From the IMG/VR virus record IMGVR_UViG_3300002460_000033, positions 1 to 52,114 of that record: a stretch of DNA of 52,114 nucleotides; one strand, 5' to 3'. The notes under the pieces are model-generated. The model did no database searches, was not told where the DNA came from, and saw only the letters and a program-made list of their open reading frames with translations. The position numbers and the translations under genes are program-made. Shown here piece after piece: positions 28,076 to 36,467 of the stretch (position 1 is its first letter; the number at the start of each line of letters is the position of its first letter). This DNA is from a virus.

Positions 28076-28744
28076 ATGAACGATAATAAGGTTTTTTCTC
28101 GCCAACTCGATTTAGTAAAACCAGATGAATTAGACTTTCCAATCTTAATAATTGGAGCTGGTGGAATAGGAAGTTGGACCACTTTAGCTCTTGCTAAAAT
28201 GGGATGTCATAATATTACGGTTGTTGATTTTGATAAAGTAGAAGATCACAATATTCCCTCTCAAATTTATACTTTTAAATACAAAGGGGAATTTAAAGTT
28301 AATGCTTTAAAAGATATAGTGAAAGAACTCACTTCAGTAGAAATAATCCCAGTCTCCCAAAAATTTCAGGATTGGTACACTCCAGATAAACAGTTTAATG
28401 CAATTATTAGTGGGGTGGATTCAGTGGAATCCCGCCGAAAAATCTGGAAGAAAATTTCAACAGATATTCCTCTTAAATTTGACGTCTACTTTGACGGAAG
28501 AATGGCTGGGGAATTTTTAAGAATTATAACTATAAGTCCGCTAAACGCTTATTCAATCAACTCCTATCAGAAAAATTTATTTGCTGATAAGCCAGTAGAC
28601 GACACTCCTTGTACCGCCCGTTCTGTAGTTTACAACACCTTCCTTTGCGGTGGTCTAATGGCAAGTTTCATTAAAAAATATGCTAAAAAAGAATTTGTAA
28701 AAGCAAACATTAATTTTGATATTACAAATACTCAAATATTATGA
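28076..28744 (+). CDS. E1-like activating enzyme 1 (ThiF family)
   Basis: 222 residues, one Rossmann adenylation domain: G27-x-G29-G-I-G32 (GAGGIGSW), acidic adenine-binding strand (VVDFDKVEDHNIPSQIY), and a candidate catalytic cysteine C179 in PCTARS. Would adenylate the C-terminal glycine of the Ubl and carry it as thioester. No CxxC zinc pairs of MoeB type. Ends in an ATGA overlap with the Ubl frame. Confidence 0.9.
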   Translation: MNDNKVFSRQLDLVKPDELDFPILIIGAGGIGSWTTLALAKMGCHNITVVDFDKVEDHNIPSQIYTFKYKGEFKVNALKDIVKELTSVEIIPVSQKFQDWYTPDKQFNAIISGVDSVESRRKIWKKISTDIPLKFDVYFDGRMAGEFLRIITISPLNAYSINSYQKNLFADKPVDDTPCTARSVVYNTFLCGGLMASFIKKYAKKEFVKANINFDITNTQIL

Positions 28745-28794
28745 ATTTGTTAAACATTTTTAATAAAAAAAAGAAGAAGGGGGGTGAAAAAGAT

Positions 28795-29040
28795 ATGGGA
28801 AAAAAGAACAAAAAGGGAGATGCTGATATAACCGTTAAGGTCTGTCGAGCTCCAGGAAAAGTAGTTGAAATAGCTCTAAACGGTGGAAGAACTGTAGACG
28901 ATGCTTTAAAAGCCGCAGGACTTGTAAAAAAAGAATCTGAAGTTATACAGGTTAATAGTGAAGAGGTGGACGACATATATTACGAATTGGAAGATGGAGA
29001 CCGAGTAGTTTTAGCTAAAAACATTCAAGGGGGTAGATAA
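28795..29040 (+). CDS. Ubiquitin-like protein ending in GGR
   Basis: 81 residues from ATG 28795, which follows AAGGGGGGTGA; an upstream in-frame ATG at 28741 is less likely. Beta-grasp pattern: ITVKVCRAPGKVVEIALNGG, helix TVDDALKAAGL, final strand DRVVLAKNIQGGR. The chain ends GG plus one Arg, so one residue must be trimmed to expose GG, a job for a JAMM protease. MoaD/ThiS size, single domain. Confidence 0.88.
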   Translation: MGKKNKKGDADITVKVCRAPGKVVEIALNGGRTVDDALKAAGLVKKESEVIQVNSEEVDDIYYELEDGDRVVLAKNIQGGR

Positions 29041-29042
29041 AC

Positions 29043-30752
29043 ATGGCTGCATGGTTTAATGGAAATATTGGGGTCCCTGAAGATAGTAGTGTTACTGTAT
29101 ATAATACGTCGGACGGGACCTATATCCATAACAAATATACTGTTGAGAATGCTATTGATTATACTATGGTAAGTAATTATATTTCCACTGAAGGATTACA
29201 ACAATTAGCCCAACAGCAAGTAATGAATGCTCCGTTGGGAAGTTTAGCTTCACCTTCTCCTTTTCAGCGAGAAGTAAAACAAATGTCTTATGGAGTAAAA
29301 CCTGAAAAGAAAGTTAAAAAGAAAAAGGTTGGAGTGTCTATTGCAATTGCTGATTTTGCCCAGGAAAAAGCAGAAAATCTGAAAGCCAAATTAAGTCTTG
29401 AAAAATTAACTCTCCAGACAAATAAAAAACTAATCGAGGATAATAAAAAAAAGATGAGAGTCATGGAAGATAAGGTTGTTAATCTTGAACAAAAATATAA
29501 TTCTTTAACTCAGGTCAAACGGTCTGAATTAGTTTCAAAATATAGAAAAATTATTACTCTTTTGAAAAAGTCTCCTGAAATTGAAAAGTTTGAGACAGAC
29601 ATTGATAAAAGAGTAATTATTACAACTAAACCACTATTTGTCCAAAAGACAACATGGGACAAGCCGCGGGAAATAGGTAGATTTCAAATTAGAATAGATT
29701 TTTCTAAGACCGAAATAAGTGGGGGAGGAGTTCAAATATTAAATATAACCCAGCGTTACCAAAGCTACGACAACCCGACCATTAATAATACGAGTCCTTG
29801 TTGGGGAAATATTGGACCCGATATAACAAATGAATTTCAAACCCAAGATTTATATGAATTAGTTTTAGATTTAATTGATTACATCAGAAGTCCTAATGAG
29901 TCTTCTGGATTTTTAGGAAAAAACGGAGATAAAACACTGGGGTGGGAGCAATTTTTTGAAGGAGCAACCAAACAACCAGAAAATTTTTCCTTTTATAAAT
30001 ATGACCAGCTACAAAAATCAAAAAATGTTAAAGGGGTGGTTGTTGGGGGTAGTACGTTGGAGTGGACATTAGATAACCCAACCGAAAGATTTGCTCAAGA
30101 ATACGGGCAATATGTGAGATTTACAAATGAAGTCGGAATGACAACAAATGTTGCGGTTAGCCCACAAGCCGCGGGAGTTTTACAAGAAGCCGTAGAACAT
30201 CGGCGTGAAATTCATAATGATGGTGAATCAAGAGATATGCACGAAGAAATGGCGCGCCGATTAAGGGAAAGAAATATTAGTGAAGATAATTATCAAGTAA
30301 TGAGGGTTTTTAGGGATTTTGGGATGACTGAGCGCGCCGCTTATTATTTTATGGGTTTGTTAAATGAAGAACCAATAAGAAGCGGGGAAGTGGTAACACG
30401 TTGTGAGGTACGAGCGTCAGGTGGACAAATTTCAGTTTTTTTTCATATAGAAAACTCACGACAGATACAAAATATGACAGTAACTACCGCACCCCAACCA
30501 GATGACCAAATAAGAGTATTACGTTATTTTGCAAATGAAAGAGATTTTAAACCAAGATTTTTAGACCGATTACGACACGCGGGAGTAATTCAATTTTTAA
30601 TGCCAAATAGATTATCGACTCACACACATCAAACAACCGAAGCGAGAGAAACATCTATTCGTGAACAAACAGTAAGACAAACAAGGGAAACGTTAGAATC
30701 ACTCAGTCTGAATAGTATAAATAACAGAATTTTACCACCTTACGAAGGATAA
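29043..30752 (+). CDS. Large protein with E2-like segment
   Basis: 569 residues. Residues about 95-170 are coiled coil (lysine/glutamate heptads). Residues about 215-290 resemble an E2 fold: strands RFQIRIDFSKTEISGGGVQIL, then NPTINNTSPCWGN with candidate catalytic Cys253, then helix DLYELVLDLIDYIRSPNES. This Cys-W-G plus helix layout fits prokaryotic E2-like proteins of JAMM/E1 operons. The last 280 residues are unassigned (MARRLRERNISEDNYQVMR). ATG two bases after the Ubl stop. Confidence 0.7.
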   Translation: MAAWFNGNIGVPEDSSVTVYNTSDGTYIHNKYTVENAIDYTMVSNYISTEGLQQLAQQQVMNAPLGSLASPSPFQREVKQMSYGVKPEKKVKKKKVGVSIAIADFAQEKAENLKAKLSLEKLTLQTNKKLIEDNKKKMRVMEDKVVNLEQKYNSLTQVKRSELVSKYRKIITLLKKSPEIEKFETDIDKRVIITTKPLFVQKTTWDKPREIGRFQIRIDFSKTEISGGGVQILNITQRYQSYDNPTINNTSPCWGNIGPDITNEFQTQDLYELVLDLIDYIRSPNESSGFLGKNGDKTLGWEQFFEGATKQPENFSFYKYDQLQKSKNVKGVVVGGSTLEWTLDNPTERFAQEYGQYVRFTNEVGMTTNVAVSPQAAGVLQEAVEHRREIHNDGESRDMHEEMARRLRERNISEDNYQVMRVFRDFGMTERAAYYFMGLLNEEPIRSGEVVTRCEVRASGGQISVFFHIENSRQIQNMTVTTAPQPDDQIRVLRYFANERDFKPRFLDRLRHAGVIQFLMPNRLSTHTHQTTEARETSIREQTVRQTRETLESLSLNSINNRILPPYEG

Positions 30753-30754
30753 AT

Positions 30755-31402
30755 ATGAAAATTATATTACCAGTCAAGGGTTACCAAAAATTCCGTTCCT
30801 ACATCAACGGAACACAATACGAAATTAGTGGATTGGGAAAAATAAGTCGGGTTGACGACGAATTTACTATAGAAGATGTCAAAATATTTAAACAATATGT
30901 TTCGTCGGGTGAAACAGTTCTTGATAGAAGAGAATTAGGAAAATTTTATGATGAGACGATACAAAAGAATGAGGATTTATCAAAATGGAAACTCTGGTGG
31001 CATTCCCATGCCGACTTCAACGTTTTTTATAGCGGGACGGATGAAGATACTATAAAAGATTTTGATAACGAAACACATATTGATAACTGGATGCTTTCAA
31101 TTGTCTCCAACCATAAAGCCGAGATGTTGGCACGGCTGGATATTTTTTATCCTTTAAGATGCACTATTTCAGAAATAGATTGGGAAATTTCTTTTGAAGA
31201 TAGGGAAATTAAATTAAATGCTTTAGATGAAATTATAGAAAAACTTATTCCAAGGGAAGGATTTAGACAACAAAAAAAGAGTGAAATAGATTTTAGTAAG
31301 AGAAAAGTTCCTTTATTTCCCTTAACAAAAACAGCAGTTAATATTGGAGAAGTTATAGATCCGAATACTGGATTGCCATTTGTAGATTTTACGGATTTAT
31401 GA
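30755..31402 (+). CDS. JAB/JAMM metalloprotease 2
   Basis: 215 residues. H83-x-H85-x7-S93-x2-D96 (HSHADFNVFYSGTDED), with E23 in YEISGLG as the upstream catalytic Glu: a complete JAMM site. Distinct in sequence from the first JAMM protein, so processing and deconjugation may be split. C-terminus ends in an acidic/Phe tail. Confidence 0.9.
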   Translation: MKIILPVKGYQKFRSYINGTQYEISGLGKISRVDDEFTIEDVKIFKQYVSSGETVLDRRELGKFYDETIQKNEDLSKWKLWWHSHADFNVFYSGTDEDTIKDFDNETHIDNWMLSIVSNHKAEMLARLDIFYPLRCTISEIDWEISFEDREIKLNALDEIIEKLIPREGFRQQKKSEIDFSKRKVPLFPLTKTAVNIGEVIDPNTGLPFVDFTDL

Positions 31403-31626
31403 AAACTTTAGGTTATAGCAGAATGAGATTTGTAGGCAAAAATAGTTTAGGTTATATATATGGAAAAGAATATGCTTTAGAATTTTTACATCCTAATTTT
31501 TATGAAAGAAATGTTTTAGGATTTTCTTTTTATATTAAAGATATGAATGGCAACGGTTTGTTGTGCCCCTATTCAAGTGTTGTTACTTTTTTAATGAATT
31601 GGGAAGCAACCAAATCAGCAATATGA
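31399..31626 (+). CDS. Small operon protein of unknown function
   Basis: 75 residues, aromatic and glycine rich (YGKEYALEFLHPNFYERNVL). ATGA-coupled to the JAMM gene. Its beta-rich character and position suggest a small accessory, but no family is recognised. Confidence 0.55.
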   Translation: MKTLGYSRMRFVGKNSLGYIYGKEYALEFLHPNFYERNVLGFSFYIKDMNGNGLLCPYSSVVTFLMNWEATKSAI

Positions 31627-31637
31627 AAATCTTAAAC

Positions 31638-31666
31638 TTGACACAATATAAAAAAAGCTTTATAAT
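31638..31666 (+). promoter_or_regulatory. Promoter of the NUMOD-HNH gene, leaderless
   Basis: TTGACA (31638-31643), 17 bases, TATAAT (31661-31666); ATG at 31673. Confidence 0.8.
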
Positions 31667-31672
31667 GGAGCT

Positions 31673-32311
31673 ATGGGAAGAAAAAAAGGAAGTATTCCCT
31701 GGAATAAGGGAATTAAATATACTAAAAAACTTAAAAAAAGACTAAATCTAGAAGGATTAAAAAAGGGAAGGGGATTATTTAAAGGTAAAAAAAATTGGTG
31801 GGGTTTAGGAAGGGATAACCCAATGAATAGAAAGGAAATTAAAAAGAAAGTTCATTCCAACCCCAATGTAAAAGCAACTTATTTTAAAAAGGGACATATA
31901 CCTTGGAATAAGGGTAAAAAAGGTATTCATTTTAGTCCAAACACAGAATTTAAAGAAGGAATAACAACGGGTAAAAATCATCCCAGTTGGAAAGGTGGTA
32001 TCACCCCAGAAAATTTAAGAATAAGAGGAACTAAAAAATTTATTGAATGGAGGAGAAGGGTTTTTGAGAGGGATGATTATACTTGTCAGATGTGTAATAA
32101 AAAAGGTGGAAAAATACACGCAAATCATATTAGAAAATTTAGTGATTATCCAAAATTAAGATTTAGTGTGGATAATGGAATTACTCTTTGTAAATTTTGT
32201 CATTTAAAAATTATAACTTGGAAAGAAGAAAAATGGGAAAAATTATTTTTTATATTATTAAAACAACAAAATAAACTATGCGAATCTTGGTCGCAGGAAT
32301 TGGTGCGCTAG
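31673..32311 (+). CDS. NUMOD3-HNH homing endonuclease
   Basis: 212 residues. Repeated IPWNKG motifs (residues about 8, 75) are NUMOD3 DNA-binding units; residues 125-190 are HNH: CQMCNKKGG, HANHIRKFSD, GITLCKFCH. Has its own promoter and splits the conjugation operon; its end overlaps the next E1 gene by 34 bases in another frame. A late invader. Confidence 0.92.
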   Translation: MGRKKGSIPWNKGIKYTKKLKKRLNLEGLKKGRGLFKGKKNWWGLGRDNPMNRKEIKKKVHSNPNVKATYFKKGHIPWNKGKKGIHFSPNTEFKEGITTGKNHPSWKGGITPENLRIRGTKKFIEWRRRVFERDDYTCQMCNKKGGKIHANHIRKFSDYPKLRFSVDNGITLCKFCHLKIITWKEEKWEKLFFILLKQQNKLCESWSQELVR

Positions 32312-32856
32312 GCAGTAACTTAGTTCGAAGTCTTATTCCTGACCTGAAGGGAGAACATAAAATTACCATATTGGATAAAGACAAAGTTGAAGAAAGAAAT
32401 ATAACCGCAGGAACTCAAGCTTACACTCGCGACCAGATTGGAATCCCTAAAGTTGAAGCGCTCCAATTTAATATTTATAAGTGGTATGACAGAGAAATTG
32501 AAATTTTTAATAATGATATTAGAAAATTTTTAGTGGGGCGTCCTGGGCAGGATTTAATTATAGATTGTTTTGATAATAGTGAGGCACGAGCAATATTACA
32601 AAGAAATTATCTTGATTTTGTCCCCCTACTCCATCTCGGTTTTTCTAATAATTATACTTTTACCATAGAATGGGCGGAAAACTATAAAACCCCCTCTGAT
32701 TTGACATCAGGCTTCGATATTTGCACCCTTCCAGGGGCAGCCGCATTTGTTTCAAGTGTGGCTGCGCTTGGCAGTTTGGTGGCCGAAGAATTTATTCTTC
32801 ATGGTAAAAAATTAGAAATTACTGGGGGGAAGTATATTCATTCATTAATAAAATGA
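32278..32856 (+). CDS. E1-like enzyme 2 (ThiF family)
   Basis: 192 residues. Rossmann start G7-I-G9-A-L-G12, ITILDKDKVEERNITAGTQ, and C149 in FDICTLPGAA as candidate catalytic cysteine. Shorter than a normal E1 and divergent from the first one. Could be a dedicated partner for a second Ubl or the second half of a heterodimer, as in eukaryotic E1s. Confidence 0.85.
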   Translation: MRILVAGIGALGSNLVRSLIPDLKGEHKITILDKDKVEERNITAGTQAYTRDQIGIPKVEALQFNIYKWYDREIEIFNNDIRKFLVGRPGQDLIIDCFDNSEARAILQRNYLDFVPLLHLGFSNNYTFTIEWAENYKTPSDLTSGFDICTLPGAAAFVSSVAALGSLVAEEFILHGKKLEITGGKYIHSLIK

Positions 32857-33044
32857 CAAGAGTTGAAATATTAGAAGAAATTGATAAGGCTTACGATGAA
32901 ATTTATTATCTAATGAATGATTCATATGAAAGAAATCAATTTAATTCTAATTATTTCAAACCAAAGTTTAAAAAGTGGTTTGCTCAGAAGTTGGATGAGT
33001 TAGAAAAAAAACTTCTAAACACATCTTTCTCACACTCCAAATGA
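32853..33044 (+). CDS. Small helical protein
   Basis: 63 residues, acidic helix first (VEILEEIDKAYDEIYYLMND), basic end. ATGA-coupled to E1 number 2. Function unknown. Confidence 0.5.
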   Translation: MTRVEILEEIDKAYDEIYYLMNDSYERNQFNSNYFKPKFKKWFAQKLDELEKKLLNTSFSHSK

Positions 33045-33055
33045 AAGCTAATCAT

Positions 33056-33084
33056 TTGACAAATAAAGTATATGTTGATATAAT
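33056..33084 (+). promoter_or_regulatory. Promoter of the recombination genes
   Basis: TTGACA (33056-33061), 17 bases, TATAAT (33079-33084). Confidence 0.82.
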
Positions 33085-33097
33085 ATAGAATACAAAT

Positions 33098-34129
33098 ATG
33101 AAGAAGAAAAAGGTTAGTAAATTGGCAAATAATTGGTCTGTTTCTGGGGTTTGGAATGATCTGCTTGTTGCCGAAAGAAAACCCGCCGCCCGCGCTTATA
33201 TTAGAGCTTCTGAAATTGGTTCTCCTTTTTTAGATAGATATTTAAAAATGAAAGGTAAAAAATATACCAATCCTTATACTGCTCGGGTTCTGCGAGTGTT
33301 TGATACGGGACATATATTTGAGAAAGATGTTGTTGAGAGAATTTTTAAATTACTTGGATTGTGGATAAGTACGCAGAAAGAATTAATAATTGAAAAAGAA
33401 GGATTACTTCCTGTCGTGGGACATCATGATCCAAAGGTGGGGGGGAAGATTAAATATTGGCAAACAATGAAAAGAATCAAGGGGAGAAGTGTTTCTCCAT
33501 GGATGAGAGTAAGAGTCCTTACCTTAATGCAAATTCTTAGAAAAAAGTATCCTAATGGATTGAAAAAATTGATTACTGAAATTAAAACTGTAAACTCTAT
33601 GGCTTTTTGGGCTCCTAGAAATCAGGACTCAAAGACTCACTTTTTTAAAGGTTATCCGCATCATAAATTACAGTTATGGACATATTTACAGAGAGGAAGA
33701 GAAAATGAGGGTCGGTTGTTCTATCTATCAAAAGATGATCTCACTCTTCAAGAAACCCCTGTTTTTAAAGATGATAAAGAACTTGAACGATTATGGATAA
33801 ATGATGTGGCAGAAATGACTAGAATATGGAAAAGTAAAAAGGAGCCACCACATGAGCCCTACATTGTTTTTAATGAAGATAAGCAGATTTTTGAGTTTAA
33901 TTGGAGAATAAAACGCTCAAATTATTTCACCTACATTACTGGATTTAACGATATTAAAGTGTGGGAAAAAAAATATTATCCTGAACTTAAGGTTCAAAAT
34001 AGCAAACCCTGTAAAAAATGTAATATCATATTTCAATTACAAACATTAAATAAAAATCAAGGATACTGTGGGCGGTGTATAACCGCTCTCGGAATAAAAA
34101 AGAATGGGGGTGAAAATAATAATGGTTGA
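33098..34129 (+). CDS. PD-(D/E)XK nuclease, RecB/Cas4-like
   Basis: 343 residues. Catalytic GHHDPK (first Asp) and, after an insert, ITEIKTVNS (E-x-K), followed by PHHKLQLWTYL, the conserved Q-x-x-x-Y helix of RecB-family exonucleases. C-terminal CKKC and CGRC form a zinc finger. Probably an exonuclease for recombination or end processing, next to SSB and RusA. Ends overlapping the SSB leader. Confidence 0.88.
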   Translation: MKKKKVSKLANNWSVSGVWNDLLVAERKPAARAYIRASEIGSPFLDRYLKMKGKKYTNPYTARVLRVFDTGHIFEKDVVERIFKLLGLWISTQKELIIEKEGLLPVVGHHDPKVGGKIKYWQTMKRIKGRSVSPWMRVRVLTLMQILRKKYPNGLKKLITEIKTVNSMAFWAPRNQDSKTHFFKGYPHHKLQLWTYLQRGRENEGRLFYLSKDDLTLQETPVFKDDKELERLWINDVAEMTRIWKSKKEPPHEPYIVFNEDKQIFEFNWRIKRSNYFTYITGFNDIKVWEKKYYPELKVQNSKPCKKCNIIFQLQTLNKNQGYCGRCITALGIKKNGGENNNG

Positions 34130-34508
34130 TATTTGGAAAAAACTTAATGAAGACATAGATCAGGAGTTAACAGATAGTTGGAAACCACAGGTTAATGACG
34201 AATTGATTGGCGTATATGTTTCCAAGAAAGAGAACGTTGGTCGCTATCATAAAAATCTCTATATTTTAAAAAGGGAAGACGGAGAAAAAATAGCGGTCTG
34301 GGGTTCAACTCAAATTGATAGGGAATTCATTACTGCCCAAAAGGGAGATAAAATTAAACTTGTATATTTAGGCAAAATAAATAATCCAAAAACAGGAAAT
34401 AGTTTTCATAGTTATGACGTTTTTGTTAAGACTGGTGAAGAACCAACAACGGCAAAAAAGAAAACTACTACTAAGAAAGATAAGAATGGAGACGATATTC
34501 CATTCTAA
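34122..34508 (+). CDS. SSB-like OB-fold protein
   Basis: 128 residues from ATG 34122 behind GGGGGTGA. Beta-rich body, then a Thr/Lys linker (TTAKKKTTTKKDKNG) and a final DDIPF, the acidic tip by which bacterial SSB recruits partners. Probably coats single-stranded DNA during replication. Confidence 0.78.
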   Translation: MVDIWKKLNEDIDQELTDSWKPQVNDELIGVYVSKKENVGRYHKNLYILKREDGEKIAVWGSTQIDREFITAQKGDKIKLVYLGKINNPKTGNSFHSYDVFVKTGEEPTTAKKKTTTKKDKNGDDIPF

Positions 34509-34540
34509 TAAAATTATTCTTAATAAATGGGGGGGGAATT

Positions 34541-34651
34541 ATGAGAAATTTCTCATATATTACTGTGGGAAAAATCCTTAAAGAATTAAAAAGAAATATG
34601 CACTCCATAAATAATTTGAATATGGAGATACAATGTTTAGATTTATATTAA
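34541..34651 (+). CDS. Possible 36-residue peptide
   Basis: ATG behind a run of eight G; encodes a basic then acidic peptide. Between 34509 and 34806 nothing else firm is present apart from a 25-codon frame at 34749-34826. No function can be suggested. Confidence 0.3.
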   Translation: MRNFSYITVGKILKELKRNMHSINNLNMEIQCLDLY

Positions 34652-34806
34652 CAATAGGTTAAAACGCTTCTATTTTCTTCAAACTAGCTTCAAATATACT
34701 TTAGAAATATTCTTGTATTAAACGACGTAGTATGATAGTTTAATATATATGGGAAATAATGGAGTATCAGAGACAGCTAAGAAACTCTTTCTTTTCTTAA
34801 TTTACT

Positions 34807-35004
34807 ATGGTAAAAAAGTGTATTGAATGTAATACTATTCTTATAAAACGACCCCACGAAAGTAAAAAAAGATTTGGGAATAAGAGATTTTGTTCATCAT
34901 CTTGTTCTCATGTCTACTTAAGAGAACATAAAATGGGTTGGTGGTCTATTGAAAACAAAAGTTTTAATTATCCAATTCCTAGCATTGATGACGATCTTAT
35001 ATGA
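34807..35004 (+). CDS. Zinc-ribbon protein
   Basis: 65 residues: C-x2-C (CIECN) and C-x3-C (FCSSSCSH) 22 residues apart. Overlaps the resolvase start (ATGA). Small zinc ribbons often precede phage nuclease genes. Confidence 0.65.
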   Translation: MVKKCIECNTILIKRPHESKKRFGNKRFCSSSCSHVYLREHKMGWWSIENKSFNYPIPSIDDDLI

Positions 35005-35366
35005 AATTTATCTTATCAAAACCACCGAGTATCAATCATTTATATGGGTACACGGCTCGCGGGGGTTTTGCCCACTCCTATATTACTAAAGAAGGAACAG
35101 CATGGTTCCAAGAATCAGGATATAGAATAAACTCTCAAAAACAAGGAATGACTACCATTACTACACCAGTTTCCGCAACCATTAAACTTTATACATTTTA
35201 TAAAAGAGATATTGATAACTTTCTTAAACCAGTTTTAGATGTTTTACAAAAACAATCAATTATTAAAAATGATGCTTTGGTGGTAGAACTGCACGTAAGT
35301 AAACATAAAACTTCAAAAGATAAGGAAAGAGTTGAAATTGAACTTGAAAAGAGTCGTTTAATGTGA
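35001..35366 (+). CDS. rusA: RusA-family Holliday junction resolvase
   Basis: 121 residues. KPPSINHLYG at the N-terminus and the catalytic block KRDIDNFLKPVLDVL with IKNDALV (three acidic residues) are the RusA signature. Cuts four-way DNA junctions before packaging. Family-typical length. Confidence 0.93.
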   Translation: MKFILSKPPSINHLYGYTARGGFAHSYITKEGTAWFQESGYRINSQKQGMTTITTPVSATIKLYTFYKRDIDNFLKPVLDVLQKQSIIKNDALVVELHVSKHKTSKDKERVEIELEKSRLM

Positions 35367-35372
35367 TATAAT
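35344..35372 (+). promoter_or_regulatory. Promoter of a short RNA
   Basis: TTGAAA (35344-35349), 17 bases, TATAAT (35367-35372), directly before the hairpin RNA. Confidence 0.6.
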
Positions 35373-35377
35373 ATATG

Positions 35378-35464
35378 AAAAGACAGAAGATGAATCTACA
35401 TAATGCTTCTTGAGGTTTCCTCAACCAGTGCTTGTTTTTTCTATCCTAACTTCTGTCTTTTTTT
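35378..35464 (+). ncRNA. Short hairpin RNA / convergent terminator
   Basis: AAAAGACAGAAG pairs with CTTCTGTCTTTT over 12 bp; an inner GAGG-TTT-CCTC hairpin sits in a 60-base loop. A T-run ends it. With a promoter whose start should be at the stem base, it may be an independent RNA of about 87 bases, besides ending the plus and minus operons that meet here. Confidence 0.5.
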
Positions 35465-35494
35465 ATGGGATTTAAAGAAAAATATAAAAATAAA

Positions 35495-36112
35495 TTAGGG
35501 AGATTTTTCTTGATAATTATTTTTTTCATGCAGTTGGGCCATCTGATCCGCAATCATTAATAGTTGAACTAAAGGATATTTGTCTAAACTTTGTCTAAAA
35601 GGAATACCTGATGGATAAGAAAAATGTGTTCCGCCTTCAGAAAACCCCATATGCCATCTAATAGCTAACATTTCAGCGATTGTTAAAGGGATGTAACGAA
35701 TAGCTAAAATTGTAGATTTTTCTCCATGTCCCAATGGTACTTGGTCATCTATTTTATAAACAAACTTTTTCCTCCATTTATTAGTCTTTTCCTTCCATTC
35801 TTTATCCCATTCTTCTCCCTTAATATAATAATTAACTTTGCATAAATCATGTAACAATGTAGTTATAACAATACTTTCATCTGATTCTTTTAGATTTAAT
35901 TCTTTATTAACCACGCGACCAAATTTTAAAACATTAAGAGAATGTTCTGCCAACCCCCCATTTATGGAAAGATGAAATTTTGTTGAGGCGGGACAAGTTT
36001 TAAAATCACAGCTTTCTAAATAAGCAATTAGTTTTTCTATACCAGGTCGTAGGGTTTTTTTTAGTAGTTTCGTTATCTCACCCCAATTTTTTTCAGGATC
36101 TATTTTTTTCAT
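35495..36112 (-). CDS. HD-domain phosphohydrolase
   Basis: 205 residues from ATG 36112 (TAATATG after the upstream gene). HD metal site: GLAEHSLNV (first His), TTLLHDLCK (HD pair), GHGEKS and AIRWHMG. Likely hydrolyses a nucleotide or cyclic nucleotide; such phage HD proteins can strip host signalling or remodel nucleotide pools. Substrate not readable. Confidence 0.85.
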   Translation of the reverse strand: MKKIDPEKNWGEITKLLKKTLRPGIEKLIAYLESCDFKTCPASTKFHLSINGGLAEHSLNVLKFGRVVNKELNLKESDESIVITTLLHDLCKVNYYIKGEEWDKEWKEKTNKWRKKFVYKIDDQVPLGHGEKSTILAIRYIPLTIAEMLAIRWHMGFSEGGTHFSYPSGIPFRQSLDKYPLVQLLMIADQMAQLHEKNNYQEKSP

Positions 36113-36113
36113 A

Positions 36114-36467
36114 TTATTCAGAAATACTTTTGTCATATTTTTTAAAATTCACTTTTATTTTTTTAGCTACTATTTTTTCTATTTTTGTAGCAAACTGGTG
36201 GGCAAACCTATAGGGACAATCTTTTTCAAATCCTGGATCTTCAGAATTACTATGTAAATCATAATTAGTCGCCTCTTGTTCTGAAATGTCATTAAAATAA
36301 CAAAGCATTAATTCTATAAATTCATGTAAGGCTACTAAAAACTCATATTTTTCATTATAGTTTCGTGAAACGGTAATTAACCAACTGTTTCCATTATCTT
36401 TCCAATCTCCAGTTGTATTGTATCTTTGTTTTTTATGAGGAATTGTTTTAATGGTAATGTTTTTCAT
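36114..36467 (-). CDS. Zincin-like small protein
   Basis: 117 residues from ATG 36467, overlapping the previous stop (ATGA). ALHEFIELMLCYF carries H-E-x-x-E-L, and HSNSEDPGFEKDCPYRFAH follows. This resembles a phage family with a metal-binding helix but without full HExxH. Function unknown. Confidence 0.6.
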   Translation of the reverse strand: MKNITIKTIPHKKQRYNTTGDWKDNGNSWLITVSRNYNEKYEFLVALHEFIELMLCYFNDISEQEATNYDLHSNSEDPGFEKDCPYRFAHQFATKIEKIVAKKIKVNFKKYDKSISE

